A stretch of 64,000 bases of DNA from a virus. The notes under the pieces are model-generated. The model was not told the origin of the DNA. It ran no database searches and saw only the letters and a list, made by a program, of their open reading frames with translations. A program made the translations under genes and the position numbers. Location: the IMG/VR virus record IMGVR_UViG_3300024339_000012, positions 1 through 64,000 of that record. One strand, 5' to 3'. Shown one piece after another: positions 52,421 through 59,205 of the stretch (its first letter is position 1; every line of letters begins with the position of its first letter).

Positions 52421-52978
52421 TTTTATGATAACCGATAATATCATGCATTCGTTTTTATTCTTAGGAAATTCAAGCTTCTTAATATGGCTGTAACCTCCTT
52501 TGTACTGCATATGCTTGAACATTTTGAGCTTCATCTTGAATATTTCTGTTCCCCAGCCTTTGGTATCAACAATCATGTTGTGGTCCGGGAGATAGAAGTC
52601 AGCTACCCATTTAATGGCTCGGATGGTCTTACCGTCTCGCTTAAATGAAGGCTGAAGTGTAATTACATACTGTAGCTCCATTTTGATGTTTTTAGCCTTA
52701 AATAGCTTATACATGTATGCCTCAAGCTTTGAATCAAACTTGATCTTATTAACCTCGACTTTGGTTGCATTTCTTACTCTGGCATTACCTTTCTTCATCT
52801 TATTTGGATTGAATTTAACTGGTTCCAATGGTGTAGGATCTACGTTGATCTTCAAATTCGATTTAGGGCCATAGTCGAGCATGGGGCTCTCCTTAGACAC
52901 TAACCTGCCTTTAATGATTACGATGCGACCATCAGCAATCATTTCCTGTAGTTCTTGACCTGTCATCTTATTCTTCAT
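52418..52978 (-). CDS. DUF1064-like PD-(D/E)XK endonuclease (possible Holliday junction resolvase)
   Basis: 186 aa from the ATG at 52978, which overlaps the upstream stop; the in-frame ATG at 53017 lies inside that gene. The nuclease core is visible: FDSKLEAYMYKLFKAK (E in the first helix), then LQPSFKRDGKTIRAIKWVAD with FYLPDHNMIVDTKGWG (D of ADF and D-x-K of VDTKG). This order fits DUF1064 phage nucleases, related to RusA/VRR-type resolvases. A role in branched-DNA processing fits the surrounding recombination genes. Confidence 0.75.
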   Translation of the reverse strand: MKNKMTGQELQEMIADGRIVIIKGRLVSKESPMLDYGPKSNLKINVDPTPLEPVKFNPNKMKKGNARVRNATKVEVNKIKFDSKLEAYMYKLFKAKNIKMELQYVITLQPSFKRDGKTIRAIKWVADFYLPDHNMIVDTKGWGTEIFKMKLKMFKHMQYKGGYSHIKKLEFPKNKNECMILSVIIK

Positions 52979-53135
52979 TAGTGAACATATCTGTTTGTCC
53001 TGATAACTCTTTATCAACCTTTGCTTCTAATTCCTTAGCTATTGGAAGAATGATAAATTTATCTCTTGTCCTGAAATACTCTTTCTGAGCATCACGCATA
53101 GCTTTTACAAGCTTCTTAAATTGTTCGTCTTTCAT
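52968..53135 (-). CDS. Unknown small helical protein, 55 aa
   Basis: The start at 53135 (MKDEQFKKLVKAMRD) is fixed by an ATGA overlap with the upstream 48-aa gene. Helical and charged. No family is recognised. Confidence 0.6.
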   Translation of the reverse strand: MKDEQFKKLVKAMRDAQKEYFRTRDKFIILPIAKELEAKVDKELSGQTDMFTNEE

Positions 53136-53278
53136 AACATTATGTGGTATAGTGCGAACATTACAACAAAACAAAGCAGCATGAAATACATCAGTGCTGA
53201 AAACATTTTGTCAAGGAAGTCGCCTCTAAATAATGCAACATCTCTTACTTCATCAAAAATAATTCTGAATAGTTTCAT
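53132..53278 (-). CDS. Small membrane protein, 48 aa
   Basis: MKLFRIIFDEVRDVALFRGD, then a hydrophobic helix (LMYFMLLCFVVMFALYHIML) at the C-terminus. The stop overlaps the next start (ATGA). First gene of this minus-strand unit, divergent from 53374; the shared 95-bp gap holds the promoters. Confidence 0.55.
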   Translation of the reverse strand: MKLFRIIFDEVRDVALFRGDFLDKMFSALMYFMLLCFVVMFALYHIML

Positions 53279-53321
53279 ATTTGGTATTGTTATTAAGTGA
53301 GTGTAAAATTAGTTTAAATAA

Positions 53322-53352
53322 TTGAAGTTAGATAGTAAAATAAGTATATTTG
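53322..53352 (+). promoter_or_regulatory. Bacteroidota-type promoter
   Basis: TTG at 53322-53324, 20 bp, then TATATTTG at 53345-53352, 21 bp before the ATG at 53374. It shows that the start upstream at 53350, inside the -7 element, is not used. Confidence 0.65.
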
Positions 53353-53373
53353 CTTCAAATTAAAATACTAAAC

Positions 53374-53919
53374 ATGAAACCGTCAACGACACTGCGCTAC
53401 AAAGAGAAGTATGAATTCAATCCTTTGACCAAATCAAATGAGATATATCTGACTAAGGATACTAAACTTATCAACGTGGATGGTAAGGAAATAGATATTG
53501 TACATGATATCCCTGCCATAGATATTTATGAAGCGTTTGTAAAATATATAACAACAGCTCTCAAGCTATCTAACAAAGCCAAAGCTGTGCTTAGGTATAT
53601 TGTAATGTACAGCAAACTCACTGATGATATAACCGTTATTGATATGGATAAGCTCAAAGAGAATACAGGTTATAACTCTCTTGGGCCAATATATGCAGGA
53701 TTTAATGAGCTTATCGAAGCACAGCTACTAGCAAGGACTAAGTACGATGATCAGTTCTTTATCAATCCTAACTTCATTTATGACAAGGTAAATGTTATTG
53801 CATTAAACAATAAATATCTTATCGAGAAATACACTGAAGCACCAGTTCCAAAGAAAAAACAAGATCTACCTGCTGGTTTTGATATTTCCAGCAAGATAGA
53901 TCCAGGGGAAGACTTTTAA
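53374..53919 (+). CDS. Possible winged-helix regulator or replication protein, 181 aa
   Basis: Lone plus-strand gene inside the minus-strand early block, with a clear promoter. Helices and a winged-helix-like segment (LKLSNKAKAVLRYIVMYSKL, then KLKENTGYNSLGPIYAGFNE as recognition helix, LIEAQLLARTKYDDQFFINP as wing) suggest DNA binding. It ends in DPGEDF, an acidic Phe tail as in the SSB-like protein. Solitary, divergent placement fits a regulator, but the layout also resembles phage replication initiators. Confidence 0.55.
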   Translation: MKPSTTLRYKEKYEFNPLTKSNEIYLTKDTKLINVDGKEIDIVHDIPAIDIYEAFVKYITTALKLSNKAKAVLRYIVMYSKLTDDITVIDMDKLKENTGYNSLGPIYAGFNELIEAQLLARTKYDDQFFINPNFIYDKVNVIALNNKYLIEKYTEAPVPKKKQDLPAGFDISSKIDPGEDF

Positions 53920-53922
53920 AGG

Positions 53923-54195
53923 TTAGTGTTCATAACCGGTGTCGTGTACTACCATATCATCACCATATATTTGTTTCAGCTGTTCTGCGCTGGTATCAAA
54001 GCATAGATCACAATGGTCGTGGTAAACTTTACGTGCAAGCAATTGTGTCTCACAACGAGGACATTCTTTAAATGAATGTTTCTTGGCTAGCTTCCATAGA
54101 TATTCAATTAATACCCAGAATAGGAATATGCCAATAACGAGAAGTATCCACCAATACTGATGGAAGTTGTCGATTAAATTAAATGTGTTTTCCAT
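53923..54195 (-). CDS. Membrane-anchored zinc-ribbon protein, 90 aa
   Basis: One N-terminal membrane segment (YWWILLVIGIFLFWVLIEYL, about 14-33), then a cytoplasmic zinc-ribbon-like motif (CPRCETQLL, later CDLCFD). His-containing C-terminus. No family is recognised. Converges with the 53374 gene, 3 bp apart. Confidence 0.6.
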   Translation of the reverse strand: MENTFNLIDNFHQYWWILLVIGIFLFWVLIEYLWKLAKKHSFKECPRCETQLLARKVYHDHCDLCFDTSAEQLKQIYGDDMVVHDTGYEH

Positions 54196-54197
54196 GA

Positions 54198-54263
54198 TTA
54201 CTCTTCTTTTAACTGTTCATACTGTAATTCGGTCATGGCTACATAGCCAGTGTTCTTACTCAT
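54198..54263 (-). CDS. Tiny ORF, 21 aa
   Basis: MSKNTGYVAMTELQYEQLKE followed by one more Glu. Starts by ATGAGTAA overlap with the preceding tiny ORF and ends 2 bp before the 53923 gene start, so it fits a coupled chain. Could be a leader peptide. Confidence 0.35.
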   Translation of the reverse strand: MSKNTGYVAMTELQYEQLKEE

Positions 54264-54321
54264 AATGTATATCGCCTACTTTAATCTCTTCAACGATTAC
54301 GTTCCCTTTGGTGTTTGTCAT
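54256..54321 (-). CDS. Tiny ORF, 21 aa
   Basis: MTNTKGNVIVEEIKVGDIHY plus Glu. Beta-strand-like. Overlaps the next tiny ORF within ATGAGTAA. The chain suggests real translation, but length gives little support. Confidence 0.35.
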   Translation of the reverse strand: MTNTKGNVIVEEIKVGDIHYE

Positions 54322-54365
54322 ATTTATTAAGTTTAGTGAATGTCTGCCATAGTTAAGAAAGGGCG

Positions 54366-54396
54366 ACAAAAAACATACCCGCTCGCGCGGGCTATG
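54366..54396 (-). terminator. Rho-independent terminator after the 54411 gene
   Basis: CATA-CCCGC (54374-54382) pairs with GCGGG-TATG (54387-54396, one bulge) around a TCGC loop; on the minus strand TTTTTTG follows. Confidence 0.75.
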
Positions 54397-54410
54397 CTTT
54401 ATTAGCAATA

Positions 54411-54968
54411 CTAATATGTTTCTTGCTTTACTGCAACTTGTTTCAATACTCTGAAACCAGTTACCTTATCGGAAGTCTTACCGTCAAACTCTTCTGCCTC
54501 TATGATAATGTTAAGCTCGCAACTTACTAAGTCACGATAACCACTACCCTCTGGCAAAGCACATGCCTCAAAGAATTGATTAACGATGTTGGCACAACTT
54601 GCAGAACGGTCAGTATCCTCAAGACGCATCTTGGTTACTTTGTCTACTGCATATCCCTCACTACCGAGTTCATCATATGACTTACGGTCTTTCTTAGCCA
54701 ATTCGTCAAAACGAACAAACCCTTTACCGTTAAATCTGCGTACTGCAACGCCTTGCTTATTGTGAAACACAACAGCCATTTGTGGAGTGGCATCCAACCA
54801 TTCAGGAAGATTCTTCTTCTCAATTGGGTTTTTCAAACCAGACTTACGGTCATCAATGATGTACACTTCATGTACCTTTACTGAATGAGTTCCTACTGGA
54901 AGACGACTTACACCTTTGTCGTCAAAATTGTTTTCTGATGGTGCACTAACATGTTTAATAAAATCCAT
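54411..54968 (-). CDS. Unknown protein, 185 aa
   Basis: Soluble, beta-rich (GVAVRRFNGKGFVRFDELAK, ELNIIIEAEEFDGKTSDKVT), without membrane segments. The mixed beta layout could be an OB fold and hence DNA-binding, but no motif supports this. Single-gene unit: its own leader (TTATTTTTCTTTTTAG upstream) and a strong terminator, next to the candidate origin region. Confidence 0.55.
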   Translation of the reverse strand: MDFIKHVSAPSENNFDDKGVSRLPVGTHSVKVHEVYIIDDRKSGLKNPIEKKNLPEWLDATPQMAVVFHNKQGVAVRRFNGKGFVRFDELAKKDRKSYDELGSEGYAVDKVTKMRLEDTDRSASCANIVNQFFEACALPEGSGYRDLVSCELNIIIEAEEFDGKTSDKVTGFRVLKQVAVKQETY

Positions 54969-55347
54969 TTTATAAATGTGTTTGTTATTAATAAAAAACT
55001 AAAAAGAAAAATAATAAAAGCTGACTACTATAAATGTGGAACAAAATGAAATGACACATAATGTGAATGAGGTACTCGAAAAGAGTGTTGGGGATGTCCT
55101 CTCACTTAACCGAGCGTTAACGTGTTATTTATTTTATTAAGAATATTATTATTATTATTATATATATATATATTATACTAAGAAATAGCTGTGCGCACGC
55201 ACACGCGTACACGCGCACGCGAGGGTTACATTTCTGACATAGTAAACGTGAAGTGGTAAAAACAAAGAGCCACATAATGTGATCCTTTTATTGTTTACTG
55301 GTTTTGTCATCCGAGGATTTATTATTTGAACCAGCATCCTCTGTATC
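54969..55347. other. Non-coding AT-rich and alternating-GC region, candidate replication origin
   Basis: No convincing gene in 379 bp. From left: the leader element of the 54411 gene; CACATAATGTG, an 11-nt inverted repeat, at 55055-55065; an AT-rich run with TATTATTATTA and (TA)n about 55130-55185; a run of alternating purine-pyrimidine GC sequence about 55190-55222 (GTGCGCACGCACACGCG), which can adopt Z-form; GTAAACGTGAA at 55242-55252, whose reverse complement recurs at 56830-56840; and a second CACATAATGTG at 55271-55281. Paired palindromes flanking an unwinding-prone tract fit an origin or a regulatory region. Confidence 0.45.
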
Positions 55348-55776
55348 TTACAACCAATCTTCTAATTCCTCGATTGCATCATTCAGTTTACTCTTTGCAA
55401 CACTCTTTTTGTATATGATAATATCTTCTGGTGAGAAACAAAGTAGTGTGTTATCAATTCTTTTACCACGTTCACAAAGCATGAGGTATTCCTCTTTCCA
55501 TGTGATAGCCTCACGGATATCACTCTTCATGGCACGAGCCTCATCCATTTCTTTGTCCATTACATAGCTAATGTCAGTACCACTGGCTTTAGCATATTCA
55601 GCGATCTCTCTGATCTTCTGTGTTTGGATTGCCATAGCGTAAAAGAGGTATTGTAGGTCAAGCTCTGACCAGTACCTCTTAAGTTTGTGACATGCAACCT
55701 TTGGTTTTGTTTCATCAAGCTTAACCTGATCATCAATGTTCTTGTCACGTAATTCAATAACATCTGCATAATTCAT
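55348..55776 (-). CDS. Unknown helical protein, 142 aa
   Basis: Almost fully helical and charged (YLFYAMAIQTQKIREIAEYA, SYVMDKEMDEARAMKSDIRE). No family is recognised. It is preceded by a hairpin and TTATTTTTCTTTTTAAC, 16 nt before the ATG. Confidence 0.6.
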   Translation of the reverse strand: MNYADVIELRDKNIDDQVKLDETKPKVACHKLKRYWSELDLQYLFYAMAIQTQKIREIAEYAKASGTDISYVMDKEMDEARAMKSDIREAITWKEEYLMLCERGKRIDNTLLCFSPEDIIIYKKSVAKSKLNDAIEELEDWL

Positions 55777-55792
55777 AAAGCGTATAGTTTAA

Positions 55793-55831
55793 GTTAAAAA
55801 GAAAAATAACTCTTGCGATGATCTGCAAGAG
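55793..55831 (-). promoter_or_regulatory. Hairpin plus TTATTTTT leader
   Basis: Minus strand: CTCTTGC/GCAAGAG hairpin (55831-55825 with 55816-55810), then TTATTTTTCTTTTTAAC (down to 55793), then 16 nt to the ATG at 55776. Confidence 0.6.
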
Positions 55832-55840
55832 CCACTCAAA

Positions 55841-56218
55841 CTAATTCATACTTAACCATACTGCCATGGGATAACCTGTCTTATTAAGTTTATAATAACA
55901 GTACTTGCCCTTTGGACTTTTGTGAACAATGAAACCTTTGTACTCGTGTTCTGTCTGCTCGTGAATCCAAACGGGGTATTCATTGCCACTCTTGGCACTG
56001 ATGCACTTCACGAAGTTAGCGCCACTCTTAGTTTCGAATACAGGAAACACTGTTCCCTCAACATCTATTGTTTCGCCGATGTCAATGGCGATGTTCAGGT
56101 CAGTTTTAAATGGTTGTGCCTCCGAGAAGGTCTGACCGGTACAATTAAATACTCCAATGAGTAATAATCCAACAACTGATATTGCAAGCAGTAAAGCTTT
56201 TGCACGATGATTTTTCAT
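55841..56218 (-). CDS. Exported or membrane-anchored protein, 125 aa
   Basis: The N-terminus AKALLLAISVVGLLLIGVFNC is a signal peptide or anchor; a Cys follows but the preceding residues (VFN) are not a good lipobox. The rest is beta-rich (IDIGETIDVEGTVFPVFETK, EYPVWIHEQTEHEYKGFIVH). No family is recognised. A cell-envelope role in early infection is plausible. Confidence 0.6.
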   Translation of the reverse strand: MKNHRAKALLLAISVVGLLLIGVFNCTGQTFSEAQPFKTDLNIAIDIGETIDVEGTVFPVFETKSGANFVKCISAKSGNEYPVWIHEQTEHEYKGFIVHKSPKGKYCYYKLNKTGYPMAVWLSMN

Positions 56219-56238
56219 GATAATAGTGTTTGTTAATA

Positions 56239-56270
56239 GTTAAAAAGAAAAATAACTCCCTACTGGGGAG
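56239..56270 (-). promoter_or_regulatory. Hairpin plus TTATTTTT leader
   Basis: Minus strand: CTCCC-CAGTA-GGGAG hairpin (56270-56256), then TTATTTTTCTTTTTAAC, 20 nt before the ATG at 56218. The stop codon of the 56260 gene is in the hairpin. Confidence 0.6.
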
Positions 56271-56424
56271 CTATTGGTAAAGGGTTATTCTGAATGTGTT
56301 CATAGTGTTCCTGTGCTTGTGCCTCAGCTATAGCCTCAGCATCTGCACGGGTATGACCGTCATCCATTAAGTGTACTATGTACTCTGCATCACTAATGCA
56401 ATGGTATGTCTCTTCTGTACTCAT
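56260..56424 (-). CDS. Unknown acidic small protein, 54 aa
   Basis: The start at 56424 (MSTEETYHCISDAEYIVHLM) is chosen because the leader element ends just upstream; the longer frame from 56493 overlaps the leader and the previous gene. Acidic, helical, Ala/Glu-rich C-terminal half. No family is recognised. Confidence 0.55.
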   Translation of the reverse strand: MSTEETYHCISDAEYIVHLMDDGHTRADAEAIAEAQAQEHYEHIQNNPLPIAPQ

Positions 56425-56440
56425 GGTAGCATATGTATTG

Positions 56441-56473
56441 GTTAATAAGAAAAATAAGCACGCGTTAGCGTGC
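56441..56473 (-). promoter_or_regulatory. Hairpin plus TTATTTTT leader
   Basis: Minus strand: GCACGC-TAAC-GCGTGC hairpin (56473-56458), then TTATTTTTCTTATTAAC (56457-56441), 16 nt before the ATG at 56424. Confidence 0.6.
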
Positions 56474-56479
56474 CTACTA

Positions 56480-56686
56480 CTACATACGTACACCTACACT
56501 CACACCTGTTGTACCTACACCTATGGCCTTGGCTCTGTTGCTGGCCTCAGTAGTAAGTGCATCATGCAAGTAGTACAATTCATTCCAACGTATAGTGTCC
56601 TTACCGTGCACCTTATACATTTCCTCTTGTACTTCATTGATCTTGTTGTTTAACTCTTGATAAGTCATCTGCTTAATGTGTCTCAT
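56480..56686 (-). CDS. Unknown small helical protein, 68 aa
   Basis: MRHIKQMTYQELNNKINEVQ, then LYYLHDALTTEASNRAKAIG. Helical, first gene of the minus-strand early region and divergent from the plus-strand accessory island. No family is recognised. Its leader holds TTATTTTTTTAATTAAC. Confidence 0.6.
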   Translation of the reverse strand: MRHIKQMTYQELNNKINEVQEEMYKVHGKDTIRWNELYYLHDALTTEASNRAKAIGVGTTGVSVGVRM

Positions 56687-56917
56687 GTCTGTAAGATTAA
56701 ATTAGTTAATTAAAAAAATAAAAAGTCTTAGCTACACAAAACAAGCCCCCCTACCCCGATCCAAAAAGAAAAGTTGAAAAACCCGTATATGACCCTCTCG
56801 AAGTTTTCTAAAATTAAATTTTTTTTGGTTTCACGTTTACGTGCCTTATTATGGATTCGCTTATAAGTTGTATATTTGTAGTGATTATTTTTCTTTTAGA
56901 ATTTAAAATTTTAATTT
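56687..56917. promoter_or_regulatory. Divergent control region between the two early units
   Basis: No gene in 231 bp. For the minus strand: TTATTTTTTTAATTAAC (56721-56705). For the plus strand: -7 element TATATTTG (56871-56878), then TGATTATTTTTCTTTTAG (56882-56899) and the ATG at 56918. CACGT-TT-ACGTG at 56832-56843 is an inverted repeat upstream of the plus promoter and could be an operator; TTCACGTTTAC (56830-56840) recurs inverted at 55242-55252. Confidence 0.55.
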
Positions 56918-57172
56918 ATGAAAACGTATATTGATAGTGCTGGCAGTTCTCATCATATTGACGAGAATAATATTTTTGGATTGGCTTATATAAAACCTGT
57001 AATGATTATTGTAAATGGTTTGTGTGTAAGTTTTAATGGTAAGGATGCGGCTACTGATGCTTATGAGGAGTTATTGCATACTATGATGGCTAAGGCTCAG
57101 AAGGAGAAGGATAGGCTTGCTGTAAAGGCTAATAATGAGAGGGTGGAGAAGTTGAGGGAGTTGTATGGGTAA
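56918..57172 (+). CDS. Accessory-island protein, 84 aa
   Basis: First plus-strand gene after a host-type promoter. The N-terminal beta part (YIDSAGSSHHIDENNIFGLA, then YIKPVMIIVNGLCVSFNGKD) is followed by a charged helix. No family is recognised. Its codon use looks different from neighbours, with frequent GAG, AGG and GGT near the end. The stop TAA is part of TAACGG, the first of three such strings at gene ends in this island. Confidence 0.6.
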   Translation: MKTYIDSAGSSHHIDENNIFGLAYIKPVMIIVNGLCVSFNGKDAATDAYEELLHTMMAKAQKEKDRLAVKANNERVEKLRELYG

Positions 57173-57237
57173 CGGTTTGACTATGTTTAGTGCCGACAAA
57201 AAGAAACGAAATTTTTATAAACTTAAACACTTTAGAA

Positions 57238-57474
57238 ATGAAAAAAGGAACTAATAAATTACCACAAAATGAGGCATTAAATATAAGTATTGTTATGCCC
57301 CGTTTTAAGGTTTTCACCTACTCGGTATACAAAACAGATAAAATAGGATATTGCCATTGGGCAAAGGGGCTTAATATGATTATTGAAAAAGATGGTGTAA
57401 AAATAGAGCTAAGTAGTGATGAGGTGCAAAAGATAGTAAAATCTTTGCCCCGTACAATAGGGGGCAGATACTAA
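57238..57474 (+). CDS. Accessory-island protein, 78 aa
   Basis: The start at 57238 (MKKGTNKLPQNEALNIS) is preferred; the in-frame ATG at 57190 sits in the attC-like spacer. A small beta-rich protein (WAKGLNMIIEKDGVKIELSS) with a short C-terminal helix. No family is recognised. The GGGGCATAACGG string follows the stop by about 5 bp. Confidence 0.6.
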   Translation: MKKGTNKLPQNEALNISIVMPRFKVFTYSVYKTDKIGYCHWAKGLNMIIEKDGVKIELSSDEVQKIVKSLPRTIGGRY

Positions 57475-57541
57475 ATGGGGCATAACGGTGTTGGTATGTT
57501 GTCGTTGCGTAATTATAATACAAATTTTAAAAATATAGCAA

Positions 57542-57832
57542 ATGATACAGTTTATTAAAAACCTATTTAATGGCAGTAAGCAGCAATGCAATATACCTGT
57601 TGTTAGGCGTATGTGCCTTGAGCAGGAGGAAATGAATGAATACCAATACACGGATGTAGTTATTAATGTACTGAATGTCCCTTTTATGACTTTAACGGAG
57701 AGTAAAATGGGAAACGTATGGTATCATGATGAAATTGATGCATTATTTTGTTTAACAGCAAGAGGCTTTAAGGTTATAAAAGGTAGTAAGAAAATATTGT
57801 TTGAGCGTGGACTTGGGAGGCATTACGCCTAA
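57542..57832 (+). CDS. Accessory-island protein, 96 aa
   Basis: Mixed alpha-beta protein (IPVVRRMCLEQEEMNEYQYT, GNVWYHDEIDALFCLTARGF). No family is recognised. The stop TAA is in GCCTAACGG, the left end of a complete attC-like hairpin, so the gene has the form of an integron cassette. Confidence 0.6.
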   Translation: MIQFIKNLFNGSKQQCNIPVVRRMCLEQEEMNEYQYTDVVINVLNVPFMTLTESKMGNVWYHDEIDALFCLTARGFKVIKGSKKILFERGLGRHYA

Positions 57833-57914
57833 CGGTTTGTGTATGGCAAGTAGCCCAAGCCAACGAATTAAAAACTAAATATTAATAGGCTATTTGCTAT
57901 ACACGTTGTTATGT
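57827..57914 (+). repeat. Integron attC-like site
   Basis: GCCTAAC (57827-57833, fits RYYYAAC) starts at the stop of the previous gene; GTTATGT (57908-57914, close to GTTRRRY) ends it. TAAC/GTTA pair; an inner 17-pair stem (57839-57855 with 57888-57904, two G-U pairs) encloses a 32-nt loop. This is the layout of a folded attC site. Half-sites TAACGGTTTG (57170) and CATAACGGTGTTGG (57481) follow the two upstream genes but lack a right arm. No integron integrase is seen. Confidence 0.55.
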
Positions 57915-57948
57915 GTTGTGCGGATTTAAAGCAAAAAACTTAATTAAA

Positions 57949-58359
57949 ATGACTGATAAAGAGATTTACGAAAGATTTATGTTATGGATGGGAATGAAGC
58001 CTTCTAAAACAAAACAAGTAGAAGAAAACACAGTAATAAGATATGAGGATATTGACAACTGTGATGTTAGATTTACAAAAACTGGTTATGGTGAATTTTA
58101 TGCTGGTGCTGCTATAAAGGGTGGTAAGAAAGTTGCGAGAGCTGGTTGGAACGGCAGGGATATGTATGCTGTTATAATGCCAGGGTATCCAGATGGCGTT
58201 ACTGTGAATGAAGTGACACAGAAAGCGCATAATCTTCCGGAAGGAACTGTTTTGTATTACAGGCCCTATTTCCAATTGTACACAGCACAGAAGGATGTGG
58301 CGATGTGGGCACCGAGTGGATCGGATGCATTGGCAGAGGATTGGTTGATTGTTGAGTAA
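57949..58359 (+). CDS. Tad2-like (DUF2829) anti-defence protein
   Basis: 136 aa from the ATG at 57949, right after the attC-like site. Residues about 52-136 match the Thoeris anti-defence 2 / DUF2829 domain: GAAIKGGKKVARAGWNGRDM (53-72), a central insert, RPYFQLYTAQKDVAMWAPS (105-123) and SDALAEDWLIVE at the C-terminus. Tad2 proteins bind and sequester the cyclic ADP-ribose signal of Thoeris defence. About 50 extra N-terminal residues are not part of the usual domain. Likely neutralises a host nucleotide-signalling defence; the exact ligand cannot be read. Confidence 0.85.
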   Translation: MTDKEIYERFMLWMGMKPSKTKQVEENTVIRYEDIDNCDVRFTKTGYGEFYAGAAIKGGKKVARAGWNGRDMYAVIMPGYPDGVTVNEVTQKAHNLPEGTVLYYRPYFQLYTAQKDVAMWAPSGSDALAEDWLIVE

Positions 58360-58399
58360 TCAGCGATAATTATTTTCTTTTTTGTTTGTTATTAATACT

Positions 58400-58442
58400 A
58401 CAGTCCGTTGGTTGTCATGATTGATCAACGGGCTGTTTTTTA
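58400..58442 (+). terminator. Rho-independent terminator of the accessory island
   Basis: An 11-pair stem, 58400-58410 with 58426-58436 (one G-U), loop 15 nt, followed by TTTTTTT. It lies between the Tad2-like gene and the next ATG at 58455. Upstream at about 58367-58385 is a copy of the early leader string (AATTATTTTCTTTTTTG). Confidence 0.85.
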
Positions 58443-58454
58443 AACCTGATAAGA

Positions 58455-58835
58455 ATGTTAAGTAAAGTAAAACAAATTGCGATACAACCGATAGTTGAAT
58501 ATCTGAAAGAAAATGCTGTTGGAAAAGAAAATGAAGTTAAGAATATAGAACTTAAATGCTACATATCCGACTGGTATAATATTTCTCTTGAAGATACTGA
58601 TGTAAGAAGAATAATTAATTTGATCAGATTGAATAGATTAATTAAAGGATTACTTGCGGGAAAGAAAGGTTATTACATTTCTACCAAGGTTGAAGAGGTT
58701 GACGCTTATGTAACCTCACTTAAGAAAAGAATAATGAAGCTACAGCAACTGGCAGGCTCATTTGAGAAAGGATATGACGAGATACTGAATCCAAAACAAA
58801 TATCAGAAAATAAGGATGTCGATGCTGACTTCTAA
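58455..58835 (+). CDS. Possible winged-helix protein, 126 aa
   Basis: Helices with a winged-helix pattern: YLKENAVGKENEVKNIELKC, then TDVRRIINLIRLNRLIKGLL as recognition helix and GKKGYYIST as wing, then a helical C-terminus ending in VDADF, an acidic Phe tail. Likely DNA-binding. It follows a strong terminator and precedes the nuclease/terminase genes. Confidence 0.55.
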   Translation: MLSKVKQIAIQPIVEYLKENAVGKENEVKNIELKCYISDWYNISLEDTDVRRIINLIRLNRLIKGLLAGKKGYYISTKVEEVDAYVTSLKKRIMKLQQLAGSFEKGYDEILNPKQISENKDVDADF

Positions 58836-58846
58836 GATAATTACTT

Positions 58847-58898
58847 TATATTTGTAGCCAATAAGTGAAACGATGTGATTATTTTTATTTTTAACCAA
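58847..58898 (+). promoter_or_regulatory. -7 element TATATTTG and TTATTTTT leader element
   Basis: TATATTTG at 58847-58854 is followed by TGATTATTTTTATTTTTAAC at 58876-58895 and the ATG at 58915. No -33 TTG at the right distance. Here the TTATTTTT string lies downstream of the presumed transcription start, as at 56882. Confidence 0.55.
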
Positions 58899-58914
58899 AC
58901 AATAGTAATAGTGT

Positions 58915-59205
58915 ATGAATAGAATGTTTAGTGTCGATGAAATAATCGATCAGAATGCATTTCGAGTATCAATCCAAAAATACGCTACCGAGTTTACCCC
59001 GCGCTCAATTGAGAAATTTGAGAATCAGGCAATGTCATGTAGTAGCATTGGCCCTGTTATATGGTGGTGTGAAATCGGAAGAGTATTCTCCGGAACAATA
59101 TATATTTTCGAAAGTGTAGAGGACTATAACAAGTTCACAAAATTAAACCAGGATCTTAAATTTAAAATAAACTTTATACCATGGGCAAAAAAATTAGAAT
59201 CGTAA
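58915..59205 (+). CDS. Unknown small protein, 96 aa
   Basis: Mixed alpha-beta protein (SIGPVIWWCEIGRVFSGTIY). No family is recognised. Overlaps the next gene by 25 bp. Confidence 0.6.
   Translation: MNRMFSVDEIIDQNAFRVSIQKYATEFTPRSIEKFENQAMSCSSIGPVIWWCEIGRVFSGTIYIFESVEDYNKFTKLNQDLKFKINFIPWAKKLES

Noticed and set aside
55100-55275. Small minus-strand ORF through the AT microsatellite and alternating GC tract
   Set aside because: The translation is low-complexity and follows the simple-sequence DNA; more likely non-coding.
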